From contig QQVO01000019.1 of assembly GCA_003388505.1 (NCBI GenBank), forward strand, positions 1-64,000: 64,000 nucleotides of DNA. Reading direction: 5' to 3'. Made by a program: the position numbers and the translations under genes. The notes beneath the pieces are model-generated. The model worked only from the letters and a program-made list of their open reading frames with translations, did not search any database and had not been told where the DNA came from. The DNA is from Planctomycetota bacterium. Lineage in GTDB: Bacteria; Planctomycetota; Planctomycetia; Planctomycetales; Planctomycetaceae. This document shows, one piece after another, positions 1-8,428 of this stretch (within the stretch, counting starts at the first letter, position 1; the number at the start of each line of letters is the position of its first letter).

Positions 1-2
1 TG

Positions 3-233
3 ATCACGCTGCTGATCAAACGCGTGGAGATCCATCGAGACGACCTCCGCATCGTGTACAAGGTCCCTTCCGCCCCTTTTGACCCAGGCCCCGAAATCCG
101 GGGCCTGTTACAACATCGATTGCAGCGACAGCGAATAGCTGCGAGCGTCAGCCCGCAGCACACAAGCGACCCAAAGCCGGAGCCGCGAACGCGGCGACCC
201 CCGTTCATTCCGGAGTCACCACGTACCCGTTGA
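3..233 (+). CDS. C-terminal part of a possible serine recombinase (cut by window edge)
   Basis: An open frame enters from the left edge and stops with TGA at 231-233. Its first ~38 residues (ITLLIKRVEIHRDDLRIVYK...) resemble the last beta-strand segment of large serine site-specific recombinases, which in planctomycetes often end shortly after a VEIH..VRIVY-type motif. The last ~35 residues are Pro/Arg-rich and do not look conserved, so the original stop may have been lost. The end overlaps the convergent CBM9-like gene by 29 bases. The identification rests on one short motif; it could also be an unrelated fragment. Confidence 0.4.
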   Translation: MTLLIKRVEIHRDDLRIVYKVPSAPFDPGPEIRGLLQHRLQRQRIAASVSPQHTSDPKPEPRTRRPPFIPESPRTR

Positions 234-1110
234 TCGGCGCCCCGGTATCGGAAGCCCAGTCTTTTCCAGGCGCGAGTTCCCCGCTCGCTTCCAGCGAGAA
301 CGAGAGATCGAGCACGCTGCCGGTGGAGACGATCGGCTCGCCGTTCTCGTCGGTGAGGAAGCCCTTCATCGGAAAGGCGCATTCGATTTCGCGTAAGTCC
401 GCCGATCGCGCCGCCGTCACGATGCCCGGCACAACCGGACCTTTGTCGCGGACGATCATCAGCTTCCCGTCGTCCCGGTAGACCCACTGCGTGTAGAAAT
501 CGTAGGTGCCGGGGAGCACCCGCATGAAGCCGCGCGGATAAGGGCCGTCGTTCCCTTCCACGTATTCGCCCGCCGTCTGATCGAGAAACGCCTGGTGGAG
601 TTCCTGCTCATTCCGGGCGCCGTGGTTGAGGTAATGCCCCGTGTTGAACTCGCCGTCGTAGAACTCGATTTCGGCGTTCACGTCATAACCGCGGCTGGTC
701 GGGTAGTACCCGCCCTCGTGGACCCAGTACCCGGTCTCGTCGTCGTCATCGACGTCGATCGTGACGATCACGTAGTAGCGTCCGGCCCGATCGCCGGAAT
801 CGCTCGTCTGCGTGCGGCCGATCCGGCCCCGTGAGCGGAAGTAGAAGTACAGGTTTTCGTCGTCGTGCGTGACCTTGTACTCCAGCAGATCGACGTCGGG
901 ATGTTCGACATACGCCGGTGTGTCGTCACGTCCGGTGTGGCTCGTGTCGTGAGTGTCGTCTTCCGGATCGGTGTACGACTTGATGGCTTGCCAATCGTCG
1001 AATTCACCGTCTATGACGATTTCGGCGGCCTGGAGGCGACCGGTGTCCTGCAAGACCGCGACGACACACGAGAAAAGGACGACGCTGACAACTGAAAAAG
1101 CGGTTCTCAT
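205..1110 (-). CDS. Secreted CBM9/DOMON-like domain protein
   Basis: A 301-aa protein with a clear N-terminal signal peptide (hydrophobic stretch to about residue 29, ending LQAAE). After it comes EIVIDGEFDDW, the usual opening of family-9 carbohydrate-binding-like/DOMON beta-sandwich domains (DG..DDW), followed by an acidic DVDDDDETGYW stretch that may bind calcium. No catalytic motif is seen. It lies 51 bases after the sulfatase on the same strand, so the two are probably co-transcribed, and it may be a periplasmic or extracellular binding protein for the polysaccharide handled there. The substrate cannot be inferred. Confidence 0.7.
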   Translation of the reverse strand: MRTAFSVVSVVLFSCVVAVLQDTGRLQAAEIVIDGEFDDWQAIKSYTDPEDDTHDTSHTGRDDTPAYVEHPDVDLLEYKVTHDDENLYFYFRSRGRIGRTQTSDSGDRAGRYYVIVTIDVDDDDETGYWVHEGGYYPTSRGYDVNAEIEFYDGEFNTGHYLNHGARNEQELHQAFLDQTAGEYVEGNDGPYPRGFMRVLPGTYDFYTQWVYRDDGKLMIVRDKGPVVPGIVTAARSADLREIECAFPMKGFLTDENGEPIVSTGSVLDLSFSLEASGELAPGKDWASDTGAPINGYVVTPE

Positions 1111-1161
1111 CCACTCCCTCGTGTGCGACGGTTGCCAGGGAATCGCAGTAGTGATTCTGAA

Positions 1162-2712
1162 TTAACGGATCTTCAACGAAGGCGGGTTCGGCTCGACGGA
1201 ACCGGCGTCGTCAGGAACCTCCAGTTCCTCCTGCAAACGGACGATCTCCGCCTTCAGATCTTGAATCAAATCCTGGTACTGCGGCTCACCGTAGAGATTC
1301 CGCATCTCGCGCGGATCGCTTGCCAGGTCGTACAGTTCCCACTCATCGATGTTGTAGAAGTGGATCAGCTTGTACCGCGCCGTCCGGACACCGTAATGCC
1401 GACGAACCATGTGGGCCGTCCGCCGGTCATTGAGAAACTCATAATACTGGTAGTAATGACTTTTCCGCCAGTCGTCGGGTGTTTCGCCTTTCAGGAGCGG
1501 CACGAGACTGGCGCCCTGCATGTCGCCGGGGATGTCCACGCCGGCGATGTCGAGAAACGTCTCCGCGAAATCGACGTTCGACACGAGGTCTGTGTTTACA
1601 GACCCCGGCTCAGTGACGCCCGGCCACTTGATCAGCAGCGGCATGCGGTAGCTCTCTTCGTACATGAACCGCTTGTCGAACCAGCCGTGGTCGCCCAGGT
1701 AGAACCCCTGGTCGGAGCTGTAGATCACGACCGTGTTGTCCGCGAGGCCTGTTTCGTCCAGGTAATCGAGCACGCGGCCGACGTTGTCGTCGACCGACGC
1801 GATGCAACGCAGGTAATCTTTGATGTACCGCTGGTACTTCCAGCGCACCAGGTCGTCCCCTTCCAGATTCGCCTTTTCAAATGCCCGGTTCTTCGGACCG
1901 TACGCCGCGTTCCACACCTCAAGCTGCTCTTCGTTGAGATACGGCGGCGGGACGAGTTTGAGATCCCGCGGGGTCATCGTCGTCGCGATGGTCATGTCCT
2001 GCTCACGGGCGGCGCGGCCGCGCGTGGCGTAATCATCGAACAGGTTGTCCGGCTCGGGGATGTCGACGTCGTCGTACATCGTCAGATGATCCGGCCCCGG
2101 CGCCCACTCGCGGTGGGGCGCCTTGTGCTGGTACATCAGCATGAACGGACGGGACTCGTCGCGTCCGGACTTCAGCCACTCCAGCGCCAGATCGGTGATG
2201 ATGTCGGTCGTGTAGCCGGTCCGCTTGATTCGCTCCTGATCTCCCGACCCGTCGACGTCCCTGAGCATCGGTGGGTTGTAGTACGGGCCCTGGCCGACAA
2301 GCACGTCTGAGTAGCTGTAGCCCTGCGGCGGCATGTGCTCGCCCAGATGCCACTTGCCGATCACGGCCGTCTGGTAACCGGCCGCCTGCAGCAGCTTGGG
2401 GAAGGTCTGCTGCGTGCCGTCAAACCTGTCCCCGTTCATGTAGAAGCCGTTCTTGTGGCTGTATTTCCCGGTCTGGATCACGGCCCGGCTGGGACCGCAG
2501 ATCGAATTCGTGCAAAAGCAGTTGCGGAACAGCATGCCCTCATCCGCGATGCGATCCAGATTCGGCGTCTCGTTGATCTTCGACCCGTAGCACGACATCG
2601 CGTGCGACGCGTGATCGTCGGTGAAGATGAAGAGAATATTGGGCCGCTCGGCGGCGAAGCTGCTTGCGCCAAGGAACATCGACACGACGGTTGACCAGAT
2701 TGATATCCGCAT
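1162..2712 (-). CDS. Secreted sulfatase (arylsulfatase/heparan-type family)
   Basis: A 516-aa type I sulfatase that hydrolyses sulfate esters, presumably on sulfated polysaccharides. The signal peptide ends around [21 protein letters not shown] gives the two metal-binding aspartates. CGPSR (Cys72) fits the C-x-P-S-R signature whose cysteine becomes formylglycine, followed by [18 protein letters not shown] motif and a [17 protein letters not shown] metal/substrate segment are also present. ATG at 2712 is chosen over an upstream TTG (2733) because AGGGAG lies just before it and the signal peptide begins there. Upstream is a response regulator; downstream is the CBM9-like gene. No maturase (FGE) is seen in the window. 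Confidence 0.95.
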   Translation of the reverse strand: MRISIWSTVVSMFLGASSFAAERPNILFIFTDDHASHAMSCYGSKINETPNLDRIADEGMLFRNCFCTNSICGPSRAVIQTGKYSHKNGFYMNGDRFDGTQQTFPKLLQAAGYQTAVIGKWHLGEHMPPQGYSYSDVLVGQGPYYNPPMLRDVDGSGDQERIKRTGYTTDIITDLALEWLKSGRDESRPFMLMYQHKAPHREWAPGPDHLTMYDDVDIPEPDNLFDDYATRGRAAREQDMTIATTMTPRDLKLVPPPYLNEEQLEVWNAAYGPKNRAFEKANLEGDDLVRWKYQRYIKDYLRCIASVDDNVGRVLDYLDETGLADNTVVIYSSDQGFYLGDHGWFDKRFMYEESYRMPLLIKWPGVTEPGSVNTDLVSNVDFAETFLDIAGVDIPGDMQGASLVPLLKGETPDDWRKSHYYQYYEFLNDRRTAHMVRRHYGVRTARYKLIHFYNIDEWELYDLASDPREMRNLYGEPQYQDLIQDLKAEIVRLQEELEVPDDAGSVEPNPPSLKIR

Positions 2713-2797
2713 GAAGACTCCCTGCTCGAACAAGATGCATGCAGCGCATCGAAACGTTGCTGCAGCCTACCGTCACAAGCCCACGCAAGAAAGGGGG

Positions 2798-3505
2798 TCA
2801 GGGTTGAATCAACCCTTCACGCACGGCGTAGAGACACAGTTCCACTCGGTCGTGAATGTCCAGGCGAGTCATGATGCGATACTTGTGGGCCTCCACCGAC
2901 TTGGGAGACATGCGGAGATTCTTCGCCACTTCCTTCACCTTCTCCCCCCGAGCCACCGCTTTCAGAACCGCCAGTTGCTTCGGAGTGAACTTCTCCAGCC
3001 GTCTTCGGCTGTGCAGTTTCGGCCGGTCGTGGGGCCCGTCGAAGATCAGACGGGACTCAAGCGAGGGAGAGTAATACGTCTGACCGGCGTGAATGCGGCG
3101 GATCCCTTCCAGGATGACGTCCAGCGGTTCCGTCTTGAGCACGCAACTCACGCCGGCGTCGATCGCGTGGTCCAGGAGTCGATCGGTCAGGGAGGTCGTC
3201 AGAACGGCGCCCCGCGTCTCTCCCGGTCGCACCGCCAGGCTCTCGCGCAACCGGATCACGTCCTCAACGGCCCCCTGCAGGTCAACCAGCACAACATGCG
3301 GCTGCTGAACGGCCAACGCCCGCTCGCCTTCTTCCAGACTCGTCGCCGTGACGACGATTTCCAGATCGGGCGTCATCGCCGCACACCGGGCGAACGCTTG
3401 TGCAAACGCCCGCTGCGCGTCGATCATCACAATCCGGATTCTGTCGGCCGCGGCTGATGCTCCCAAGGCAGGCCCTCGTGGATTCGTCCCGGACTCCACA
3501 TGCAA
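2798..3505 (-). CDS. LuxR/NarL-type response regulator
   Basis: A 235-aa two-domain regulator. The receiver (about residues 23-140) begins IRIVMID and carries the phosphoacceptor Asp75 in HVVLVDLQG and a conserved Lys in VLKTE. The C-terminal LuxR/NarL HTH (about 170-232) has FTPKQLAVLKAVARGEKVKEVA and MSPKSVEAHKYRI. The acidic pocket looks reduced: only one Asp (Asp29) is seen where two are usual. The start is uncertain: the frame opens with TTG and no strong ribosome site, but the first receiver strand requires a start near here. It sits 85 bases upstream of the sulfatase on the same strand and may regulate it. The cognate kinase is not adjacent. Confidence 0.88.
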   Translation of the reverse strand: MHVESGTNPRGPALGASAAADRIRIVMIDAQRAFAQAFARCAAMTPDLEIVVTATSLEEGERALAVQQPHVVLVDLQGAVEDVIRLRESLAVRPGETRGAVLTTSLTDRLLDHAIDAGVSCVLKTEPLDVILEGIRRIHAGQTYYSPSLESRLIFDGPHDRPKLHSRRRLEKFTPKQLAVLKAVARGEKVKEVAKNLRMSPKSVEAHKYRIMTRLDIHDRVELCLYAVREGLIQP

Positions 3506-3733
3506 ACAAGGCGGCGCTGAAATTGGCTGCGCCGCTCAGACCCGCAGTGTATCGAGAATGACCTCCAAGCTGAGTTGCGGTTATCCGCAAGTCAGAGAAT
3601 TCGCAGGCCAGGCAACCCATCTTCCCGCGTGAAAACACTCAGATGCGATGCACGATCGACGACTGCCCGTGCCGTTGACGCGATCTGACGAATCCGTCAA
3701 GATCGCCCGTTGCTGAGCCGCAGCCACCACTCT

Positions 3734-3806
3734 GGACAGGTAGCTCAGTTGGTAGAGCACAGGACTGAAAATCCTGGTGTCGGGGGTTCAATTCCCCCCC
3801 TGTCCA
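3734..3806 (+). tRNA. tRNA-Phe (GAA)
   Basis: A full cloverleaf can be drawn: 7-bp acceptor stem GGACAGG/CCTGTCC, D stem GCTC/GAGC, anticodon stem CAGGA/TCCTG with loop CTGAAAA (anticodon GAA at 3767-3769), T stem GGGGG/CCCCC with loop TTCAATT, discriminator A. The CCA end is not encoded. An apparent reading frame passes through it and is not translated here. Confidence 0.97.
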
Positions 3807-3825
3807 CTCCTCAAACAGACCCCCC

Positions 3826-3849
3826 CGCCCCGCAATCCTCAGCGGGGCG
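3826..3849 (+). terminator. Probable terminator of tRNA-Phe
   Basis: Perfect 8-bp GC stem CGCCCCGC/GCGGGGCG with an 8-nt loop, 20 bases after the tRNA end and followed by a moderately T-rich TTCTGCTT. Confidence 0.55.
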
Positions 3850-4027
3850 TTCTGCTTCCGAGGGGCGGGTTGAGTTCCGGACTGTAGCGTGGGAACGCGC
3901 GGCCGATTCTCTCTTGACGACCCCGCGTTACCGCTGCCACCTTCGTGGCCGACATGCGGACGGCTCGCTCGGCGGGACAGCGGGGCCTGTCGCCGATCCG
4001 CAGGTGATTTGCTGCGGAGGTTTCACG

Positions 4028-5083
4028 GTGCCAGTGCGATTCTTTTCAATTTCGGCCATGCTGCTGCTCCTTGCGTTCACCGGCGCTGCGGCGGCGTCGC
4101 CCACCCTCAGGTTGACAACCGAAACCGACGGCACGCCCGGGTGTCCCGGACGATGCTGGATTGATCCGTTCGGAATCCAGCACTGCCGTCCGGCGATTCC
4201 GGGACGGCCCGGCGTCACGCTGCACGCCTCGGCCGTCTGCATCGGTCGCAGTGCAGAATCCCTGGTCTTTCTCACCGCCGCTCATACGTTTCGACAGAAA
4301 CCGCCGCGGGTCTTTGTGATCCATCGGGCACGAGCGATCGCAGCCTGCAATGTGCGGGTTTGTGACCGCTACGATTTCGCCGCGTTCGAAGTTCCGTTCG
4401 ACGCGACGATCGAGTGCGCGCCGCTCCGGTTCCAAGTCCCGCTGGGAGCGGCCGGCGTCGCGCAGGGCTGGGGCGCCGGTCGCTTTCGATTGATCGACGG
4501 GACCATCGACCGGCGTTGGTTTCAGGATCTCGCCACGGGTACGCAACTCGGCGGATTCGCCAGCGCCGAACCGATCATCGAAGGCGACTCGGGCGGCGGC
4601 GTCTTCACGCGCTCGGGGGATCTGGTCGGAATCATCGTGCGCTCCGACCTGCAGGGGCAAGCGAGCTTCGTTCCGCTCAAACACTGCGCGGCCTTCCTCC
4701 GCCGGCATTATCCCGATCTCCGGTGCGGTGACTCCGCAGCGGAACACGCAGGCGATCGGCCCGATCACGTCGCGCCGACGATCACCATCGACTACGACCG
4801 CCTGGCCGATCTGCTGTTGGAACGGATGCGGGCCGATCCGCAACCGTTCCGGGGACCGCCGGGCCGGGATGGGACCGACGGACGCGACGGCGCACCCGGT
4901 CAGGATGGATTGGACGGGAAACCTGGACCGCAGGGGCGCGACGGATCACCCGGCCCGCCCGGTCGCGACGGAAAACCGGGAACGGTCACGATCGTCATTA
5001 CGGAGAACGGGCAGGAAACGGCGCGGTACGAGAACGTGGCGTCCGGCTCGACGGTCGAGATCGACATCAACCGATTGAAGTAA
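4028..5083 (+). CDS. Secreted trypsin-like serine protease with collagen-like tail
   Basis: Predicted 351 aa from GTG at 4028, chosen because GCGGAGG lies 7 bases before it and a signal peptide (FFSISAMLLLLAFTGAAAA) follows directly. The frame is open further upstream, but that part runs through the tRNA. The chymotrypsin-fold triad is visible: His86 in LTAAH, Asp116 in CDRYDFAAF, Ser188 in GDSGGG. Residues 276-317 are 14 uninterrupted G-X-Y triplets (GPP, GRD, GKP and similar), a collagen-like triple-helix segment, followed by a ~33-residue beta-rich end. Such tails trimerise or form stalks in bacterial and phage proteins. It heads a small cassette with three unknown small genes. The target is unknown. 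Confidence 0.85.
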   Translation: MPVRFFSISAMLLLLAFTGAAAASPTLRLTTETDGTPGCPGRCWIDPFGIQHCRPAIPGRPGVTLHASAVCIGRSAESLVFLTAAHTFRQKPPRVFVIHRARAIAACNVRVCDRYDFAAFEVPFDATIECAPLRFQVPLGAAGVAQGWGAGRFRLIDGTIDRRWFQDLATGTQLGGFASAEPIIEGDSGGGVFTRSGDLVGIIVRSDLQGQASFVPLKHCAAFLRRHYPDLRCGDSAAEHAGDRPDHVAPTITIDYDRLADLLLERMRADPQPFRGPPGRDGTDGRDGAPGQDGLDGKPGPQGRDGSPGPPGRDGKPGTVTIVITENGQETARYENVASGSTVEIDINRLK

Positions 5084-5134
5084 CGCCCTCGCTGGGGGGC
5101 TCTGGGCTTGTGCAACTTGTGAAAGGAAACGGAC

Positions 5135-5356
5135 ATGGATCTTCCTGAAACCTACTCCCAACTGCTGCTCTCGGAAAGCGCCGGCAACATCCAGGCGAAC
5201 AACCGCGACGGACGCAACGTCTCAACGACCGCCCTGGGCGTGCTGCAGGCGGCCATGGCGCGCAATTTCGATGAACTCGGCGTCGCCGAGTCGCGGGCCA
5301 ACAGCGGCCTGATCGCCACACCGGTCGCCAGCCCGGCGACGCAGCAAGGCGCGTAA
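5135..5356 (+). CDS. Small protein of unknown function (73 aa)
   Basis: Starts at ATG 5135 behind a good AAAGGAA ribosome site, 51 bases after the protease-collagen gene. The 73-aa product has no signal or membrane segment. The middle ([19 protein letters not shown]) is likely an amphipathic helix and the tail is Ala/Pro/Thr-rich. A faint resemblance to the short Ala-rich R-body (RebB-type) proteins was considered but is not strong enough to assign. It is followed by a strong hairpin. Confidence 0.6.
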   Translation: MDLPETYSQLLLSESAGNIQANNRDGRNVSTTALGVLQAAMARNFDELGVAESRANSGLIATPVASPATQQGA

Positions 5357-5365
5357 CAATTCCGG

Positions 5366-5395
5366 GGCCCCTCCCCGCCATTGCGGGGAGGGGCC
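5366..5395. terminator. Strong GC hairpin after the 73-aa gene
   Basis: A perfect 13-bp stem (GGCCCCTCCCCGC and its complement) with a 4-nt CATT loop, 9 bases after the stop codon. No T-run follows, so it could be a transcript-end or mRNA-stabilising hairpin rather than a classic intrinsic terminator. Confidence 0.6.
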
Positions 5396-5419
5396 GGCTC
5401 TCTGTTTCGGGGTCGTGGC

Positions 5420-5785
5420 GTGAACCTGAAAGAACTTGCCAGTCGCATTCTCGCCGACAACCGTCGCGGCCGGGCCCGCTTTCAGCGCGACGCGTCGCGG
5501 CTGCTCTCCGCGCTGATCGAGGAAAACGATGACCAGTTCCGCTCAGTCGCCGCCGGCGTCCTCGCAGAACTCCGCCGCGAATCCGATCCGCGATCGGATC
5601 AGCGCAGCGACGCTGCGGCACAACATCCGGCAGAGCAAGGCGACCAACTGGATGGCGATGATGACGTCGTTCGTGACCGGTCAGGAAGCGGAGAACCAGC
5701 GGCGAAACCGGGAGGCGGAAGACGCCTGGGTGCGACGAGCCCTCTGGGGCAACGCCTCCCCCACAAGCGGCAGCGAAACGGATGA
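5420..5785 (+). CDS. Small helical protein overlapping the next gene (tentative)
   Basis: Frame from GTG 5420. The first ~50 residues ([19 protein letters not shown]...) look like real helical coding sequence, with mostly G/C third positions, up to about 5580. After that the frame degenerates into Asp/Gly/Arg-rich low-quality sequence while the +1 frame (gene at 5529) takes on coding character. Either this is a short gene overlapping the next by ~250 bases, or both belong to one protein joined by a +1 frameshift near 5530-5580. No function is recognised. Confidence 0.4.
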   Translation: MNLKELASRILADNRRGRARFQRDASRLLSALIEENDDQFRSVAAGVLAELRRESDPRSDQRSDAAAQHPAEQGDQLDGDDDVVRDRSGSGEPAAKPGGGRRLGATSPLGQRLPHKRQRNG

Positions 5786-6020
5786 CGACATGGCGAAATA
5801 CGTCATGGGCGACAACACCGAGACGGTCAATCATCACCATCACCCGCCCAGGTCCGGCCTCGGCACGCTCGCCAGGGCCGGCCTCGCCGCCGCACTCATC
5901 ACCGGCGGAGTCGCCGCCGGCCTCGCCGTTCCCCTCGTTCTGGAACTGCTCAAACCGGGCCCGTCGACAACCGAAATCATCGACTACGACGTCCAGTCCC
6001 GACTGATCCCCCCCCAGTAA
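5529..6020 (+). CDS. Small single-pass membrane protein of unknown function
   Basis: A 163-aa protein from ATG 5529 (GAGGAAAA lies before it). Residues 20-75 are charged and helical, residues 101-106 contain four consecutive histidines in NHHHHPP, and residues about 114-141 form one transmembrane segment rich in Ala and Gly (LAAALITGGVAAGLAVPLVL), leaving a short tail ending RLIPPQ. Codon use is GC3-rich as expected for the genome. It is the last member of the protease-collagen cassette. Small membrane proteins of this type occur in phage and plasmid structural modules, but no family is recognised. Confidence 0.6.
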   Translation: MTSSAQSPPASSQNSAANPIRDRISAATLRHNIRQSKATNWMAMMTSFVTGQEAENQRRNREAEDAWVRRALWGNASPTSGSETDDDMAKYVMGDNTETVNHHHHPPRSGLGTLARAGLAAALITGGVAAGLAVPLVLELLKPGPSTTEIIDYDVQSRLIPPQ

Positions 6021-6247
6021 CCCCACGGTCGCATCCGGAGCGCAGCACTTCCACCTGTGCGGACAGTCCAACCTCATACTTTCGGACCACCGCTCGCCGC
6101 GCCACATTCGCACCGCCGTCACCGCTCGTGCGATGAATGTGGCGAAGGTGCGAGGTGTCTTGATTCCATCGAATGCCAGCGCACAGGTAGAGACCAAGGC
6201 GATTCTGCAGGCCAAAATGCCTTGTCGGCCCACATTTGGTGACCTCG

Positions 6248-6622
6248 TTACCACCCCACGCGTTCGCGAAGTTCTGACGATATCACAAATACGTCCTTCA
6301 ATCTCGAATTGATCTTCCGAAGTCGATTACCGGTGTCAAACGCGGTCATGCGCATAAGCTGGTGTGCAAACTTGGACGGATCATCGTCTGCGAACATGCA
6401 CAGGGCAACAATTGGATCGCCTTTCGGTTCCTTTCCTGGGTACACAAAAAGCGTGTAGAGGCATTGAGCCCAGCTTGCCTCCAAGACGAACGATTCGTCA
6501 TCCTCTTCGATTGTGCCGAGAAGATGATAGTCGTTTCCGTCTCCAATCGGCGGTTCGTGTTGAATCTCCCATCCCACGGGGCGTGTCATCCGCTCGACGA
6601 AACGGGACCGCACGGCCGTCAC
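6248..6622 (-). CDS. Hypothetical protein
   Basis: A 124-aa soluble protein from GTG 6622; an ATG at 6589 (MTRPVGWEIQ) is an equally plausible start. No signal peptide, no membrane segment and no recognised motif. The sequence reads like a small alpha/beta domain (SFVLEASWAQCLYTLFVYPG). It follows the membrane-anchored gene by 33 bases on the same strand. Base composition is lower in GC than the flanking genes, which suggests transfer or relaxed codon selection. Confidence 0.5.
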   Translation of the reverse strand: MTAVRSRFVERMTRPVGWEIQHEPPIGDGNDYHLLGTIEEDDESFVLEASWAQCLYTLFVYPGKEPKGDPIVALCMFADDDPSKFAHQLMRMTAFDTGNRLRKINSRLKDVFVISSELRERVGW

Positions 6623-6655
6623 TGCCTCTCTCGGCTGTCGGTGGACCCGTGCTGT

Positions 6656-7192
6656 TCAATGTTTCTCAAGAACGAAGCGGCCCATGTCGGATGGTCCAGA
6701 GGATCGATAACCGCCAACGAAAATCGTAGCGTCTTCATCCGTAGTGGCGACATAGTCAATTGTTTGTTCGGACGGACCGTCTCCACCCTTGAATGAGAAT
6801 GTGGCCGGAATAACAACGGGCGTGTCGGTATTTCCGCCCCGGGCACTCGAATCTTCCGAGGGAAGGAAGCCGACCATTTTCATCGGGACGACTGATCCCG
6901 ACCGATACGGACACCAGATTCGGTAATAGACGATTGCATCCACATCGAATTCTTCGTCACGCGGAATCGGCTCTGGAAGAATTGCGACGAGACGCCCCGA
7001 CACGATCGACACCCGGTCGCTCTGCCATTCACCGCTCCACTGCGCGTCTGCGTAGTCGGAGGGAATCTGTTGAATGAACCAGAAGTGATCAATCAACGAT
7101 GAAAAAAACCAGATCGCCAGAGCGGCCACAAGAAGAGTGACCATCAATCGCTGACCGCCCCGGCGCGCTGTCTGTTGGACCGAATCGACCAT
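6656..7192 (-). CDS. Membrane-anchored hypothetical protein
   Basis: A 178-aa protein with an N-terminal transmembrane anchor (RLMVTLLVAALAIWFFSSLI, about residues 15-34) and a ~140-residue outer domain that looks beta-rich. No family recognised. It shares the lower-GC composition of 6.2-8.1 kb and is probably transcribed with the gene at 6248. Confidence 0.5.
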   Translation of the reverse strand: MVDSVQQTARRGGQRLMVTLLVAALAIWFFSSLIDHFWFIQQIPSDYADAQWSGEWQSDRVSIVSGRLVAILPEPIPRDEEFDVDAIVYYRIWCPYRSGSVVPMKMVGFLPSEDSSARGGNTDTPVVIPATFSFKGGDGPSEQTIDYVATTDEDATIFVGGYRSSGPSDMGRFVLEKH

Positions 7193-7294
7193 TCGAGCGA
7201 GTTTCAGTTAAACATAGCGGTTCGGGCGGCGGATAAAGCCGCCATCAAAGGCGAAACCGCGTCCAGACGCCGCCACGATTAAGTGCCGTTGGCG

Positions 7295-8086
7295 TTATTC
7301 GTTCTCGAACAATGCTGGATCGAGGCGTGTCACTGATGCTTCGTTCGCGCCCTCGCCAATGATGAGTGTGACGCGACCTTTTGCATCTGACTGTTGCGAG
7401 CCGAACTGCACATTTCGCAGATAACCCGACCTCTCGTGCCACAACTGAAACGTGTGCTCGCCGGCCGGCAGATGCTTGACTGAAAACCGACCATGTCGGT
7501 CGGACGCGGCCATGTACGGATTGTCGCGCAGGAGAATATATCCCCGCATCCAGGGATGAACGTCACAACGTATCGAGCCGGGAATCGGCTCCTGCTTCGT
7601 GTATCGCAGCTCAACTGAACTGCTGGGTGACACAACGGGTCATATGGGATCGTTTCTGAACCAGGCGATACGGGCGTGGTGGTTGATCGCATCGCGGTTC
7701 ACCTGAACCATCGTCTGCGTGGTGCGCATCAGCAGGACATGCGGTTCGAAACGTCCCTCGTGCATCGTCAGCTCAAGTTTGTCGTTTGCTGATTCAGCGT
7801 ACGACGGGTGAATCCGAAGTTCCTCGCCATCCTCCGGCAGCAGGTAAACCAGCACGTTCGCAAGTCCGCGATCGCACGCATTCACCACGAGTGATTCATC
7901 AGGAACCGATTCACCCAGGACGTCTGTGTCGCGTGCGATGGCAATCGCCTCTCCATCCGGCGGGTCGCCGTCGTAAACGAAGCGCCCGTGAAGGTCACCC
8001 CAACGGCTGTCATCGGCGAAACCGGCCACCCGCACAGTGAGCACGAGGAACAGAAGACAAACGGCCAGGTAAGTGGTTCGCGCCAT
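7295..8086 (-). pseudogene. Blue-copper/methylamine-utilisation-like protein broken by in-frame TGA
   Basis: From ATG 8086 (a TTG lies 18 bases upstream) a signal peptide is followed by WGDLHGRFVYDG and a GLANVLVYL segment, and the frame stops at TGA 7640-7642 right after WFRNDPI. The same frame then continues open with CDVHPWMRGYILLRDNPY, a (D/A)xxGxFxxxxLPAGEHTFQLWHE module and an end at 7295. In intact planctomycete relatives these two halves form one ~250-aa secreted protein with a cupredoxin-like and a carboxypeptidase-regulatory-like beta-sandwich. The single stop therefore looks like a nonsense mutation (or a base-call error). Confidence 0.75.
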
Positions 8087-8428
8087 AACGATTGAGTCCG
8101 CCAACGGGCTTCACATCACAACTGATCGCCTCGTCGAAACCACCACGTCGCCCACCAATTCTGCCCGATCACTCCAGAACCAGCAACGGCAATCAACCCT
8201 CCGCGGCTCCGCGAAAACCCCCGGCCAAACCACCCCACTTCGTTCCCTTCCTTCCCTTCTGTGACACCCGACCGACTCAAATCGAGCACCACCATGGCAT
8301 CGTGCCAACCAACGGTCCCCCTCACCCCCTGACCTCGAACCCGCCTCGGTGCCCCCTCTGTGCCTCAGTGTTGAGCCCGTCGGACCGCCGACAAGGAAGC
8401 CCAGCGCAACCGATCACTGGCAACCGAC
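8087..8428. other. Non-coding gap
   Basis: About 340 bases between the broken gene and the next minus-strand gene. The plus strand is markedly C-rich with short CCCC runs. No promoter, RNA or gene was recognised. Confidence 0.5.

Noticed and set aside
2712-2733. TTG upstream start for the sulfatase
   Set aside because: The AGGGAG site and signal peptide both point to ATG 2712.
3710-4027. Extended upstream reading frame of the protease gene beginning at 3710
   Set aside because: It runs straight through the tRNA-Phe and its terminator; the GTG at 4028 has a ribosome site and signal peptide.
4853-4980. Collagen-like segment as a tandem DNA repeat
   Set aside because: Triplets vary at the base level and are a protein feature, not a DNA repeat array.
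5067-6254. A 395-codon minus-strand open frame over the small cassette genes
   Set aside because: Arg/Gly-rich shadow of GC-rich coding; no ribosome site or domain.
7640-7642. Selenocysteine readthrough at the in-frame TGA
   Set aside because: No SECIS-like hairpin identified, and the family position is not a conserved Cys; nonsense mutation is simpler.
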